From Bacillota bacterium (GTDB lineage Bacteria; Bacillota; Clostridia; Acetivibrionales; JANLFN01), in NCBI GenBank assembly GCA_023421675.1, contig JAEZTC010000006.1, positions 1-64,000 of the forward strand: a stretch of 64,000 nucleotides of DNA, in the 5' to 3' direction. The translations under genes were made by a program, and so were the position numbers. Under the pieces are notes generated by a model, which saw only the letters and a program-made list of their open reading frames with translations, had not been told where the DNA came from and ran no database searches. Within the stretch, counting starts at the first letter, position 1; every line of letters begins with the position of its first letter. Of this stretch, positions 44,193 to 55,000 are shown piece by piece.

Positions 44193-44678
44193 ATGCTAAT
44201 TGTTTATGAATCAAAAACGGGTTTTACAAAGAGGTATGCCTATATGCTCGCTGAAAAGACGAGACTAAAGGTTCTCCGAGTAAAAGAACTTTCAAAGGTT
44301 AATCAAGATGAAGAAATCATTTTTCTTGGTTGGATAAAAGCCGGGAAGATACAGGGTATTGATAAACTGCGAAAGTATAACGTCAAAGCTGTTTGTGGAT
44401 CGGGCACCGGACGAACTGCTGAGCCCAATACCGAAGCGGTTACCGAAAAGAATAAGATCAAAGGCATACCATTTTTTTATCTGCGCGGCGGATGTTTTCC
44501 TTTAAAAGAGTTAAAGGGTATGGATAAAATCACGATGTCAATGTTTTTAAAGATACTTAAAAGCCGCAAGGACAAAGATGAAAAACTCAAAGAAGCCATC
44601 TCTAACATTGAAAACGGTTTTGACGGTGTAAAAGAGGAAAATCTCGAGCCTGTTCTGGAATGGCTGAACACAAGATGA
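44193..44678 (+). CDS. Flavodoxin-like protein
   Basis: ATG 44193 is chosen because GGAGG at 44177-44181 is upstream; the ATG at 44175 overlaps that site. The 161-residue protein starts with the flavodoxin fold IVYESKTGFTKRYAYMLAEK, containing the phosphate-binding S-K-T-G-F-T-K loop, followed by ELSKVNQDEEIIFLGWIKAG. It resembles the protoporphyrinogen-oxidase (HemG)/flavodoxin_5 group. A low-molecular-weight electron carrier role is inferred; the flavoenzyme upstream (42998-43987) could be a partner. Confidence 0.82.
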   Translation: MLIVYESKTGFTKRYAYMLAEKTRLKVLRVKELSKVNQDEEIIFLGWIKAGKIQGIDKLRKYNVKAVCGSGTGRTAEPNTEAVTEKNKIKGIPFFYLRGGCFPLKELKGMDKITMSMFLKILKSRKDKDEKLKEAISNIENGFDGVKEENLEPVLEWLNTR

Positions 44679-44700
44679 AGGAGGGCTTAGCCGATTATAG

Positions 44701-45273
44701 TCACATAAACGCTGCCCTGCCATTGGTTGCTGTTTTAAGTATTAATTCTGTCACAGCCCTGGCAGGTTTTTTTAAACCATCTTTCAGCCACAATTGGATG
44801 ACTCCTACAGCACCACATGCTAGAAAGTGGTAAATATATTCAGCATCTTCTTTTTTTAAGGAGCTATTTTCAAACATTGATATAAAATGCTGACCACCTA
44901 TTATTTTTATGACTTCCTGCTGAAACTTCATATCTCCGTTTGAATTTAGCAAAAGATCAAATAGTTCTGCATTCTCCTCAATATATTCTAATATCCTTTC
45001 AATTGCTTCAACAGGAATAAGTTCAGTGTTTTTAAAGTCATAGCCACTCAAATACTTATTAATATCGTCAATTATTTCATTTTCAATCTGCTGAAGTAAA
45101 TCATGTTGATCTACATAATGTGCATAAAAGGTGGCGCGGTTTATATCCGCATCATCACAAATTTCTTTAACGGAGATTTTTGAAATCGGTTTTTGCTTTA
45201 AAAACTGAACAAAGCTATCCTTGATAACCATCTTGGTATATTTTACCCGCCTGTCGGTTTTCTTTGTTTCCAT
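44701..45273 (-). CDS. TetR/AcrR-family regulator
   Basis: A 190-residue TetR protein with helix-turn-helix YTKMVIKDSFVQFLKQKPIS and ISVKEICDDADINRATFYAH, followed by a helical TetR_C-type ligand domain (NAELFDLLLNSNGDMKFQQE). It is divergent from the MacB/FtsX-type ABC genes starting at 45456, 182 bases away, and is the likely regulator of that transporter. It converges with the flavodoxin-like gene. Confidence 0.92.
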   Translation of the reverse strand: METKKTDRRVKYTKMVIKDSFVQFLKQKPISKISVKEICDDADINRATFYAHYVDQHDLLQQIENEIIDDINKYLSGYDFKNTELIPVEAIERILEYIEENAELFDLLLNSNGDMKFQQEVIKIIGGQHFISMFENSSLKKEDAEYIYHFLACGAVGVIQLWLKDGLKKPARAVTELILKTATNGRAAFM

Positions 45274-45373
45274 CCAAGTCCCCCGTTTACAAAAAATTTA
45301 AATGAATTTTGCTATTTACTAAACATTTTTTGGATATCTGTTGCAAAGCTTACATTTATTAAATATCTGATTG

Positions 45374-45402
45374 TTGAAATTGTCTCATGATGTCAATATA
45401 AT
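45374..45402 (+). promoter_or_regulatory. Promoter of the MacB/FtsX-type ABC operon
   Basis: TTGAAA (45374-45379), 17 bases, TATAAT (45397-45402). It lies in the divergent region between the TetR gene and the ATPase gene. Confidence 0.7.
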
Positions 45403-45455
45403 GTATTTAAGTTAAATTGTCAACACTATGTTTATTAAAATTTGGAGGCACATAA

Positions 45456-46157
45456 ATGGCGCTTATTGAATTTGAAAATATTAAAAAACAATATGTAATA
45501 GGTGATATGAAGATTGCAGCGGTTGATAATTGCTCTTTTTCAATAGAAAAGGGTGAACTTGTTGTCATACTCGGCCCGTCAGGGGCAGGGAAAACAACAG
45601 TACTTAACCTGCTTGGGGGGATGGACAGTCCAAGCGGCGGCAATATTACGATCGATGGTAAAGAAATTCATAAATACAGCAAAAGGGAATTGATAAATTA
45701 CAGGCGCAAGGATATTGGGTTTATATTTCAATTTTACAACCTTGTAGGAAATCTAACTGCACTTGAAAATGTTGAGCTTGCCTGTCAGATATGCCCGGAT
45801 TCACTTGAACCTAAAACAATTTTGGAACAGGTCGGGTTGTCTGAGCGTATGGACAGCTTTCCCTCTCAGTTATCAGGAGGAGAACAGCAGCGTGTCGCTA
45901 TAGCAAGAGCGATCGCAAAAAATCCAAAGCTGCTTTTGTGTGATGAGCCTACAGGCGCACTCGATAGTGTAACAGGTCAACGTATAATTGAACTTTTGCA
46001 AAAAACTTGCAAAGAAATGGGTATGACTACTGTTTTAATCACTCACAATGCAGTAATTGCGGATATTGCGGATAAAGTCATCAAAATCAAAAACGGTACG
46101 GTCAAGGATGTTATTATCAATGAAAATCCCAAAAAAGCAGAGGAGATTGTGTGGTGA
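45456..46157 (+). CDS. ABC transporter ATPase (MacB/LolD type)
   Basis: A 233-residue ATPase with Walker A GPSGAGKTTVL (about residues 39-49), the signature LSGGEQQRVAIARAI, Walker B LLLCDEPTGALDS and switch VLITHNAVI. This is the class that drives FtsX-like permeases (MacB, LolCDE, peptide-resistance modules). GGAGG precedes the start. Its end overlaps the start of the permease gene, so both are co-translated. Repression by the divergent TetR is likely. Confidence 0.93.
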   Translation: MALIEFENIKKQYVIGDMKIAAVDNCSFSIEKGELVVILGPSGAGKTTVLNLLGGMDSPSGGNITIDGKEIHKYSKRELINYRRKDIGFIFQFYNLVGNLTALENVELACQICPDSLEPKTILEQVGLSERMDSFPSQLSGGEQQRVAIARAIAKNPKLLLCDEPTGALDSVTGQRIIELLQKTCKEMGMTTVLITHNAVIADIADKVIKIKNGTVKDVIINENPKKAEEIVW

Positions 46158-48631
46158 TTAGCTTACTTTATAAAAACACCGCGGTAAAAATTAAGAAATC
46201 TTTTGGAAGGTATATATCACTGTTTATCATTGTTATGGTAGGTGTTGGTTTTTTTGCTGGAATACAGGCAAGCGCACCTGATATGATTGCAGTTGCTGAT
46301 CATTATTATAAGGATCATAAGCTAATGGATTTTAAAGTTGTCAGTTCAATGGGCTTGACGGATGATGATGTCAATGCACTTAAGGCTTTGAATAATGTAA
46401 ATGCTGTCATTCCAAGTTATTCCTTGGATGTTTTGAATCAGGATAAGGTGATTCGGGTTCATGCAATAGAGGATAAGGTCAATACAGTAAAGTTAATTGA
46501 TGGCAGTTTGCCTCAAAAGGATAATGAGTGTTTAGCAGATAGTAAAACTTATAAAATTGGCGATCAAATTAAAATCACAAGCGATGTAAGTGAAAAATTG
46601 AAAAACAACGAATTCACTGTTGTTGGCACCATAGAATCGGTATTATATCTCGCTGACGATTACGGAAATACTACCATTGGCGACGGAAAGTTGTCTTCCT
46701 TTATTTTTATAGGCAGAAATAATTTTATTCTAAATGCTTATACTGAGATTTATATTGCTGCTGCAGGTACGAAAGATACTGTCGCATATTCAAAAGATTA
46801 TGATAAAGCGGCGCTGAAGCTTAATGATGAGCTGGTAAAAATTAAGCCGGATAGGGAAAAAGCACGGTATCAGGAGTTATACACCAAATATAAGGAAAAT
46901 TCATCAAATGTCAATGTTTCAACGGCTAATACACAGACAAAAGCTGATGACATAAAAACAGGACCTTCAGGCATTGAAAAACCACAGTGGCATATTTTAG
47001 ACAGGGATGCTGCTGTCGGCTATAGTGAATTAAAAACCGGTATAGATGTAATTACTTCGGTTGCCGCTGTTTTCCCCTTCTTCTTCATACTGATCGTAAT
47101 GCTTATGACATCCAATTCGATGGCCCGGATGATAGCGGAAGAACGCAGCGAACTCGGTACATTAACCTCGCTGGGATACAAAGACAATAGTATAATTGCG
47201 ACATATATATTCTATGTTCTGTCTGCTTCAGGTTTGGGTGCTATAGCCGGATTCTTTACGGGATGTGGTATTATTCCGCAACTTATTTATTCAAATTTCC
47301 AGTTCATTTTACCGCCCATTATCATCCAATATAATATGATGACATTCTCAATAATTTTGGCGGTTACCTTAATTCTTATGACTTTGGTAACAATAATTTC
47401 ATGTAATAGAGAGCTAAAACAGAAGCCTGCGGCTTTAATACGTCCGGCTCCACCGCAAAATGGGCAAACGATTTTGCTTGAAAAAATCAGTCCTATATGG
47501 AAACATCTTTCCTTTACCTGGAAAGTTACTATGCGGAATATGTTTCGATACAAAAAAAGAGCGTTTATGACTGTGGTCGGAGTGGCAGGCTGTACTTCTC
47601 TTTTACTTGTAGGGTTTGGTTTAAGGGACAGCATGAACGGCGTTGGGGAGAAGCAGTATGGCGAAATTTTTCGTTATGGTAACATGATCATTCTCAAAGA
47701 TGAAACTAGAAATATCAGCAGTGAGTTGGAAAGTCTTTTAACAAGGGAGAAAATAAAAGATCCTCTTTTGATTAAACAAAACGCCTTTAAATGTGAATCG
47801 TCAGATAAATCACTGGACGCCTTTTTGATTGTGCCTGAGAATGAGGACGCTTTTCATAAATACTACAACCTGAAAAGCAAGGCTACCGGAAGCGCCTTGA
47901 CCTTGAATAACAACGGCGTTGTTATCACACAAAAGCTTTCAGAAGTCCTTAATGTTAATAAAGGTGATACCATCACTGTAAAAGACGCTGATAATAATAA
48001 TTATCAATTAACTGTCAGCGATGTAGCAGAAAACTATATTGCTAATTATGTTTACATGAACAATGCTCTGTATAGTAAGGCTTTCAGCAAATCCGCATCC
48101 TATAATGCGGTTGTGTCAAATCATAACACAGATGAAAAAGCTTTAGCGGAGCACCTGATTGATAGCGGTTTGGTTTTGAATGTGGTCTTTACCGGTGATA
48201 TACTTCAAAAAGCCCTTGAAAGAAACGAAAGCTTAAATAGTATCATTATCTTGATTGTAGTGGTTGCTTCACTTTTGGCAATCATTGTTATCTATAATCT
48301 GACATCAATCAATATCAGCGAGCGAACGCGTGAAATTGCCACTCTTAAAGTGCTGGGCTTTACCGATGGGGAAACAAACGGTTACATTTACCGTGAAGCC
48401 TTTATCCTGACCTTAGTCAGCATCGCGGTTGGTCTGATTATGGGGATTTTCCTTCATGGTTTTGTTATTGGTGTTATTGAAGGGTATGCAATATTTTTCA
48501 AAAAAATCAGATTGCTCAGCTTTATTCTGGCATGTCTGCTTACCATGATATTTTCTGCAATTATGCAAATAGTTACCTATTTTAAGCTGAGGACAATTGA
48601 TATGATTGAGTCACTTAAATCGGTAGAATAA
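46151..48631 (+). CDS. FtsX-like ABC permease (MacB type)
   Basis: An 826-residue permease starting at GTG 46151 inside the end of the ATPase gene. N-terminal transmembrane helix (residues about 18-36), a large extracytoplasmic domain (about 40-290), three helices, a second helix at about 470, another extracytoplasmic domain (510-690) and three final helices. Segments such as MARMIAEERSELGTLTSLGY and ISERTREIATLKVLGFTDGE are FtsX-domain hallmarks and occur twice. Such transporters work by mechanotransmission to export lipoproteins, peptides or antibiotics or to signal to sensor kinases. The LytS-like kinase encoded 130 bases downstream is a possible partner. Confidence 0.92.
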   Translation: MVISLLYKNTAVKIKKSFGRYISLFIIVMVGVGFFAGIQASAPDMIAVADHYYKDHKLMDFKVVSSMGLTDDDVNALKALNNVNAVIPSYSLDVLNQDKVIRVHAIEDKVNTVKLIDGSLPQKDNECLADSKTYKIGDQIKITSDVSEKLKNNEFTVVGTIESVLYLADDYGNTTIGDGKLSSFIFIGRNNFILNAYTEIYIAAAGTKDTVAYSKDYDKAALKLNDELVKIKPDREKARYQELYTKYKENSSNVNVSTANTQTKADDIKTGPSGIEKPQWHILDRDAAVGYSELKTGIDVITSVAAVFPFFFILIVMLMTSNSMARMIAEERSELGTLTSLGYKDNSIIATYIFYVLSASGLGAIAGFFTGCGIIPQLIYSNFQFILPPIIIQYNMMTFSIILAVTLILMTLVTIISCNRELKQKPAALIRPAPPQNGQTILLEKISPIWKHLSFTWKVTMRNMFRYKKRAFMTVVGVAGCTSLLLVGFGLRDSMNGVGEKQYGEIFRYGNMIILKDETRNISSELESLLTREKIKDPLLIKQNAFKCESSDKSLDAFLIVPENEDAFHKYYNLKSKATGSALTLNNNGVVITQKLSEVLNVNKGDTITVKDADNNNYQLTVSDVAENYIANYVYMNNALYSKAFSKSASYNAVVSNHNTDEKALAEHLIDSGLVLNVVFTGDILQKALERNESLNSIIILIVVVASLLAIIVIYNLTSINISERTREIATLKVLGFTDGETNGYIYREAFILTLVSIAVGLIMGIFLHGFVIGVIEGYAIFFKKIRLLSFILACLLTMIFSAIMQIVTYFKLRTIDMIESLKSVE

Positions 48632-48760
48632 AATTAAACTATCTGCATAAGAACTTCAGAACACTATCAATTGAACTTTCATTAAGATTATCCTTTTATA
48701 TGTCGAAATAAGTAATAACTAATAAGACTATAAAATAATTTGAAAGTGAAAGGTTAATTT

Positions 48761-50680
48761 GTGAATCTGAGAAAATTTTGTTTAAAAATCAGTTCAAAAT
48801 GGCGTACACTACTCATCATAATTGTTCCTGCAATTATGCTATATACTTTGCTCATGATGTTGTCACCAGAACCAATCATTGTGAATAATGGCAAGGCTGA
48901 TTTGACTAACATGGATTTTGGTCACAATACAGTTTCAATAGACGGAAAGTGGGAATTCTATTGGAACAAACTGCTGATGCCGGAAGACTTTCATTCAGGA
49001 CAGAGGCCGCAGATGGATTCATTTATGAAGGTTCCGGGTGTTTGGTCTGATCAGGCTGATTCACATTATACCCGTCAGGGTGTCGCTACCTACAGGCTTA
49101 CACTGCAATACCCAGCGACATTGATGGACCCTGCTCTTCGTATTCAAAATGTTGCCAACTCTTATAAATTATATATAAATGGACAACTGACGTCTAAAGT
49201 CGGCAGTGCATTGGACAATAAGGCAAACTTCGTCAACGATGATAAAATACTGATTATTGATTTGCCGAAGGCTGGTCAGGAAGTTGAACTGGTTTTTCAG
49301 GTAGCCAATTTGAATTTTGCCACAGGAGGGCTTCGCGTTGCCCCTGTGTTTGGATCAAAGCAGGTATTGGAACAGCAAAAAATGATGATGTTAATCTTTC
49401 AGGTGCTCTTCATCGGAGGAGTTTTCATATTTGGCTTGTATTATTTCTTCCAGTTCCTCCTTTGGCCCAAGAACAAGGCGGCCCTGATTTTCGCTATATT
49501 TTGCTTTATAACGGCCTTGAGGTCTCTAGGATGGGGTGAAATCCCATTGATGATACTTTTCCCAAATGCGTCCTTGGATCTGAGGATGTATATGAACTAT
49601 TTGACAGGCTATAATTATGTAGCTGTTGTAATTATATTTGTTTACACCTTATACCCCTTGGAATTCAATAAAAAAATTATAGCTTTGATCCTGGCCCCCA
49701 GTCTTGTTTTTGATGTAGCTCTCCTGACTCACAGTCCTGAATTTATGACATTTTATACAAAGTACCTTTATGTTCTTTTACTGCTGCAAATGATTTATAT
49801 CATGTATGTGCTGATAAAAGCTGTACTCAGAAAAAGAGACAATGCAGTTTTGATGTTTATCGCGATCTGTGTTTTGATTTGGGCCATGAATGAAGATATC
49901 ATCAACTTTGTAATGATCGGCAACAACAATTTGACGTATATGTTTTTGTTTGGGAATTTTGCCGTTATTCTGGCTATGTCCTATGTTCAGGCGAGACAGC
50001 AGGCTATTGACCGAAAAAAGCTTATTCTATACAATGAAAAGTTACTTGAGGCAGACAAATTAAAGGATAAAATAATGGCAACTGAAATGTCGTTTTTGCA
50101 AGCTCAGATTAAGCCTCATTTCCTCTATAATGCACTTAGTGCAATTGCCAACGTATGTGAAAAGAATGGAAAACAAGCTGGGAAATTGATTATCGATCTG
50201 GCAATCTATTTAAGAGGCAGTTTGGAGTTTAACAATCTGGACAAAATGGTGACGGTAGAAAAAGAGTTGGAGTTTGTTGACACATACTTCCATATAGAAC
50301 AAGCGCGTTTCGGGCAAAAAATACAGCTGCAAAAAGAGATTGAAATACCTCTTGATGTACAAATACCGGTACTTATTCTCCAGCCGCTGGTTGAAAATGC
50401 TGTAAGACATGGCATCTCAAAAAGGCCGGAAGGCGGTACCGTAACCGTGCGGATGATACAAAAGGAAGAGAAAATTTACATAGAGATTGAAGATGATGGC
50501 GTCGGGATAAGTGAAGAAAAGCTGATGACACTTTTAAGCGGAAACGATATTAATAATGGAGTCGGACTTCTTAATATCCATAACCGTCTTCTCAAATTGT
50601 TCGGAAAAGGTCTTGAAATTAGCAGTGCCCCGGGGTACACCTGTGTAAAAATATCAATACCGGAGGTTACATTATCATGA
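48761..50680 (+). CDS. LytS/7TMR-DISM-type sensor histidine kinase
   Basis: A 639-residue membrane kinase starting at GTG 48761. Residues 12-32 form a signal anchor; 50-215 form an extracytoplasmic jelly-roll sensor (GKWEFYWNKLLMPEDFHSG, NVANSYKLYINGQLTSKVGS); about seven helices follow (220-410); a helical stalk leads to the His_kinase domain with phosphoacceptor His453 (QIKPHFLYNALSAIANV); the ATPase domain shows the N box PLVENAVRHG and DDGVGISEEK. The sensor type often binds carbohydrate or wall components. The partner regulator overlaps the stop by four bases. Confidence 0.92.
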   Translation: MNLRKFCLKISSKWRTLLIIIVPAIMLYTLLMMLSPEPIIVNNGKADLTNMDFGHNTVSIDGKWEFYWNKLLMPEDFHSGQRPQMDSFMKVPGVWSDQADSHYTRQGVATYRLTLQYPATLMDPALRIQNVANSYKLYINGQLTSKVGSALDNKANFVNDDKILIIDLPKAGQEVELVFQVANLNFATGGLRVAPVFGSKQVLEQQKMMMLIFQVLFIGGVFIFGLYYFFQFLLWPKNKAALIFAIFCFITALRSLGWGEIPLMILFPNASLDLRMYMNYLTGYNYVAVVIIFVYTLYPLEFNKKIIALILAPSLVFDVALLTHSPEFMTFYTKYLYVLLLLQMIYIMYVLIKAVLRKRDNAVLMFIAICVLIWAMNEDIINFVMIGNNNLTYMFLFGNFAVILAMSYVQARQQAIDRKKLILYNEKLLEADKLKDKIMATEMSFLQAQIKPHFLYNALSAIANVCEKNGKQAGKLIIDLAIYLRGSLEFNNLDKMVTVEKELEFVDTYFHIEQARFGQKIQLQKEIEIPLDVQIPVLILQPLVENAVRHGISKRPEGGTVTVRMIQKEEKIYIEIEDDGVGISEEKLMTLLSGNDINNGVGLLNIHNRLLKLFGKGLEISSAPGYTCVKISIPEVTLS

Positions 50681-51543
50681 GGATTGCAGCGGTTGATGAT
50701 GAAACACATGTACTGGAACGATTTGAAAGAATGGCTTCGAATTGGACCGAACTGGATTTGTGCGGTTTGTTTGAAACTGGAGAACAGCTGCTCAATTATT
50801 TGAAAAAAAATCGACTTGATGCGGTTTTTTTAGATATTGAAATGCCTGGTATTAACGGTCTTCAGTTGTCAGAGCAAATACAAAACCTGAATGAAAATAT
50901 TGAAATCATTTTTGTCACCGCCTTTAATCAATATGCAGTTGAGGCGTTTGAGATGCAGGCAATGGATTATATAATGAAGCCACTGACTGAAGAGAGACTG
51001 GGTAAAACCATCAGGCGGTTACTAAAAACCGATAAGACGGCAACGAGTCCTGGAAAACCATATATTCAATGCTTCGGTGAATTTGAGGTATTTTTAAATG
51101 GGGAGGCAATGACATGGAAGAACTCCAAGGCTAAGGAGGTATTGGCGTTTTTAGTGCATAAAAACGGAGTTCCTGTTAATTGGGAAAAGATAGCTGCTGC
51201 TGTCTGGCCAGACTATAATTCCGAAAAAGCCCAAACCAACTTTCATGCAACCACATATTTACTGCGCAAAAGATTGGCGGGGGCTGGACTGTCCGGGATT
51301 CTTGAAAGTGTTCGCGGCAATTACAGAATCCTGAAGGATAAAGTTGACTGCGATGTCTATCAGCTTGAAGAGATGTTCAAAAAGAATAATTTCAAAACTA
51401 AAGACGACTACCGACTGTTGGAGGGCTTTACACAAAAAGGATATATGGAGGGCAGTGGATTCGAATGGGCTTATCCAAGGGCAGCCGAAATTGATGAAAT
51501 GTGCCAAAGAGTAAAAAACGATATGAAAAAAATAAAGAAATAA
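50677..51543 (+). CDS. Response regulator with winged-helix/BTAD output (SARP-like)
   Basis: A 288-residue regulator. Receiver domain (1-118): acidic pair in AVDDETH, phosphoacceptor Asp53 in AVFLDIEMPG, switch Thr in FVTAFNQYAVEAFE, conserved Lys in MKPLTEE. Output: an OmpR-like winged helix (about 125-215; EFEVFLNGEAMTWKNSKAKE and VAVWPDYNSEKAQTN-like) followed by a short bacterial transcriptional activator tail (VDCDVYQLEEMFKKNNF). CGGAGGT precedes ATG 50677, whose ATGA overlaps the kinase stop. It presumably controls nearby surface genes such as 51715-56354. Confidence 0.92.
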   Translation: MRIAAVDDETHVLERFERMASNWTELDLCGLFETGEQLLNYLKKNRLDAVFLDIEMPGINGLQLSEQIQNLNENIEIIFVTAFNQYAVEAFEMQAMDYIMKPLTEERLGKTIRRLLKTDKTATSPGKPYIQCFGEFEVFLNGEAMTWKNSKAKEVLAFLVHKNGVPVNWEKIAAAVWPDYNSEKAQTNFHATTYLLRKRLAGAGLSGILESVRGNYRILKDKVDCDVYQLEEMFKKNNFKTKDDYRLLEGFTQKGYMEGSGFEWAYPRAAEIDEMCQRVKNDMKKIKK

Positions 51544-51605
51544 AATATTTTTTGTCGATATTTGATTAATATTGTCAAAAGCCTTGATACATCAGACTTT
51601 GTACT

Positions 51606-51646
51606 AAGAGACCTGTAGGATAAATAAATCCTCAGGTCTCTTTTTC
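51606..51646 (+). terminator. Terminator after the response regulator gene
   Basis: GAGACCTG...CAGGTCTC with an inner GGAT/ATCC stem, followed by TTTTT. Confidence 0.92.
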
Positions 51647-51714
51647 ATTTAGGGTTCATTTAGGGTCATTGTTTTATTATGTAGAAAAAGCTGTTAATGG
51701 AGGTTGAGTTATGC

Positions 51715-52077
51715 ATGAATTACATAATTGTTGACCCTGATATGCAAAACGGTATTGAGCTGAAAAAAATAATAGATAGCTATGAAATTTTAGATTTTCA
51801 AGGATTCTATACAACTCTCAAAACAGCGGAAGATTGTATCGATGAGCATCCCCCCGACATCGCCTTTATCTGTCTTGGTAAAGTGGAACTGAATGCATTC
51901 AGGCTTACTTGTTTGATGCGGTTACGCAATCCACTTTCGAAAGTTATTTTTATCAGCAGTCTGAAAGAAAACGCTGTAGAAGCCTTTGAATATGAGGCGG
52001 ATGGGTTTCTATTGACACCATTCAGTAAAAAGAAAATCGGTAATTTATTACTACAATATATGAAAAAGGAAGGGTGA
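51715..52077 (+). CDS. Pseudo-receiver domain protein
   Basis: ATG 51715 is used; GGAGGT at 51699-51704 lies ten bases upstream and the ATG at 51697 overlaps it. The 120-residue product is a stand-alone CheY-like domain, similar to the receiver of the preceding regulator (NAVEAFEYEADGFLLTPFSK versus YAVEAFEMQAMDYIMKPLTE). The phosphoacceptor Asp is replaced by Cys (IAFICLGKVEL) and the conserved Lys by Thr (LLTPF), so normal phosphotransfer is unlikely. It is five bases upstream of the SLH gene, indicating one transcript. It may be a phosphorylation-independent protein switch or a decoy for the kinase. Confidence 0.85.
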   Translation: MNYIIVDPDMQNGIELKKIIDSYEILDFQGFYTTLKTAEDCIDEHPPDIAFICLGKVELNAFRLTCLMRLRNPLSKVIFISSLKENAVEAFEYEADGFLLTPFSKKKIGNLLLQYMKKEG

Positions 52078-52082
52078 ATTAA

Positions 52083-55000
52083 ATGAAAAAAATCAGTTTT
52101 ATTGTGATTTTTGCCATGGTACTGTCCTTGCTAATGCAGTTCAGTGTGACTGTTTCTGCGGCAGGAGGTGAAGGTGATGCAACCACAATTAATGTTAACG
52201 ATACATTGGTTATGCCGACTAATGTGAATTACAACGCCGGTGTATTTACAATCAACAGCAACGCAGTTTCACCGATTACAGTGACTGGTACAGGCTCAAA
52301 CACCATCGCAGTAGCAGGTGGTGTTTCAGGTCTTACACTTATATTAAACGATGTAAGCATAACAAGCCCATCAGGAGGGAGCTCACCAATCAACCTACAA
52401 AGCAATGCCAACGTGACAATCCAACTGACAGACGGCACAAGCAATTTACTGGACGCAAACGGCGCTAATAATGTCGCAGGTCTATGCGTACCAAGTACTG
52501 CAACCGTGGCCATTAACGGCACAGGTTCGCTTACAGCAACAGGCGGCAGATGGGGAGCAGGCATCGGCGGTGGCTCTGGTGCCGCAGGCGGCACAATCAA
52601 CATCAACAGCGGTACAGTTAAAGCAACAGGTGGACAAAGAGGCGCAGGCATCGGTGGCGGCAATATCTGCGCAGGCGGCACAGTCAGCATCACTGGCGGT
52701 ACAGTTACAGCAGCAGGCGGTGATAGTGCAGCAGGTATTGGCGGCAGCCTTAGCGGTGCAGGCGGCACAGTTAACATCAGTGGAGGTACAGTTACAGCAA
52801 CTGGCGGCAGCGGTGGTGCAGGGATCGGCGGCGGCAGTATGAGCCCAAATGGTTCCACATTCAACATTACCGGCACTCCTATCATAATGGCGGCATCGGA
52901 TAATAGCAAGCCTGCAATTCATGCGGACAGCGGAAGCGGCATTGTAATTAACGCAGCATTAAACAAGACAATCAGCACAAATCCAACATACCTAAAATGC
53001 AACGGGAACGAATTGACGTTTCCAGGAAATTATAAGAGCTTTGCATTCAGTGCGGCAGCAGATTCTGCTGTTAATGCTTATTCCGACCCGGCGTATACTA
53101 CACTTTTAGGGATTATCATGACAAATCCAGCAGGTGTAACCAATATTCCTGTTACAAGCCCTGCAGTTGTCACTCCTGTAATGATCAATACGGCCACAAT
53201 AACGGTAAAGAAAGATGGCTCAATCTGGACAGCCGGTACTCCAACAATGCAGCTGTCCACATCAAATACAGCGTTACAAGGCGCCATATCAGGTACCTGT
53301 TCAAACGGTGTGTATACATTTGCAGGCATTGATCCTGCCACAACTTACTATGTATGGGATACAACCAGCAACCAATATACAGGTCAAAGTGTTATAAGCA
53401 CAAGCGTAACAGTATCCTATTACTCATTAACAGTAAACTTAAACGGTGGAAATGGCTCATCAGCAAACGGTATTTATACTTCTGGGTCTATAGTTCCAAT
53501 AGATGCGGGTACAATGAGTGGCTATACATTCAGCGGCTGGACAACTTCAAACGGTGGCACTTTTGCAAATACAAGCAATGCAAGTACAACATATACAATG
53601 CCGTCAAATACGGCAACAATTACGGCAAATTGGAAGCCTGTGTTAACAGGTTCAGTAAATCTCACTATTAATCAAGCAACAGGCCAGGTCACAGCTTCTG
53701 CATCAGGCGGAAACATAGGCACTGCTGGGACACTTACCTATACATGGTCTGGCGGTGCGACGGGCACAGGTACGACAGCAACGCCTACACTCGGCACGCC
53801 GACAACATGTACGCTAACTGCTGCCGGAGCATCCGGATCAATCAATGCTTCCATCACAGTATATAAAGTAACCATAACTAAATCCGGCAATACCGGCATA
53901 GATAACGTGTCCATAGCGAATGCTTATGGTAAAGCCGGCGATAGTATAAGCCTTGCTTACACGCTGGATAGCACAGGTACACTAAGCAACGCACTTACAT
54001 ATAGCGGTACAGCAAGTAACCCGGCGGCGATAAGTACACCCGGCAGTGGTACATCATCGTATACAATAGCTTCGGGTGATGCTGCAAGCGGTACGATAGC
54101 ACTTACTGCTACATTTTTACATGCAAATACTCCGACTTATGCACTCACAATTAATGGCGGCGGGACAGGTGCCAGCGGTTATGGTTCCTATACATCGGGC
54201 GCTGCTGTGTCAATAGACGCCGGCACAAAGAGTGGCTATACTTTCAGCGGCTGGACAACTTCGGGTGGTGGCACTTTTGGTACTGCAAGTAGCGCGTCGA
54301 CGACCTTTACAATGCCGTCAAATGCAGCGACCATTACGGCAAATTGGATACCTGTGTTAACAGGTTCGGTAAATCTTACCATTAACCAAGCTACAGGTCA
54401 GGTTACAGCCTCTGCATCAGGTGGAAACACAGGCACTACAGGAGCACTTACCTACACATGGTCCGGCGGCGCGACGGGTACAGGGACGACAGCAACACCG
54501 ACACTCGGCATGCCGACAACTTGTACGTTGACTGCTGCCGGAGCATCCGGATCAATCAATGCATCCATCACAGTATACAAAGTAACCGTAACCAAATCCG
54601 GCAATACCGGCACAGATAACGTATCCATAGCGAATGCTTATGGTAAAGCCGGCGACAGTATAAGCCTTGCATACACGCTGGATAGTACAGGTACACTAAG
54701 CAACACACTTACATACAGCGGTGCAGCAAGTAACCCGGCGGCGGTAAGTGCACCCGGCAGTGGTACATCATCTTATACAATAGCTTCGGGTGATGCTTCA
54801 AGCGGTATAGTAGCACTTACTGCTACATTTTCGCATTTAAATATTCCGACTTATGCTCTGACAATTATCGGCGGAGGTACAGGTGTCAGCGGTGCTGGTT
54901 CATATACTTCCGGGTCTGTAGTTCCAATAGACGCAGGTACAAAGAGTGGCTATATTTTCAGCGGCTGGACAACTTCGGGTGGTGGCACTTTTGGTACTGC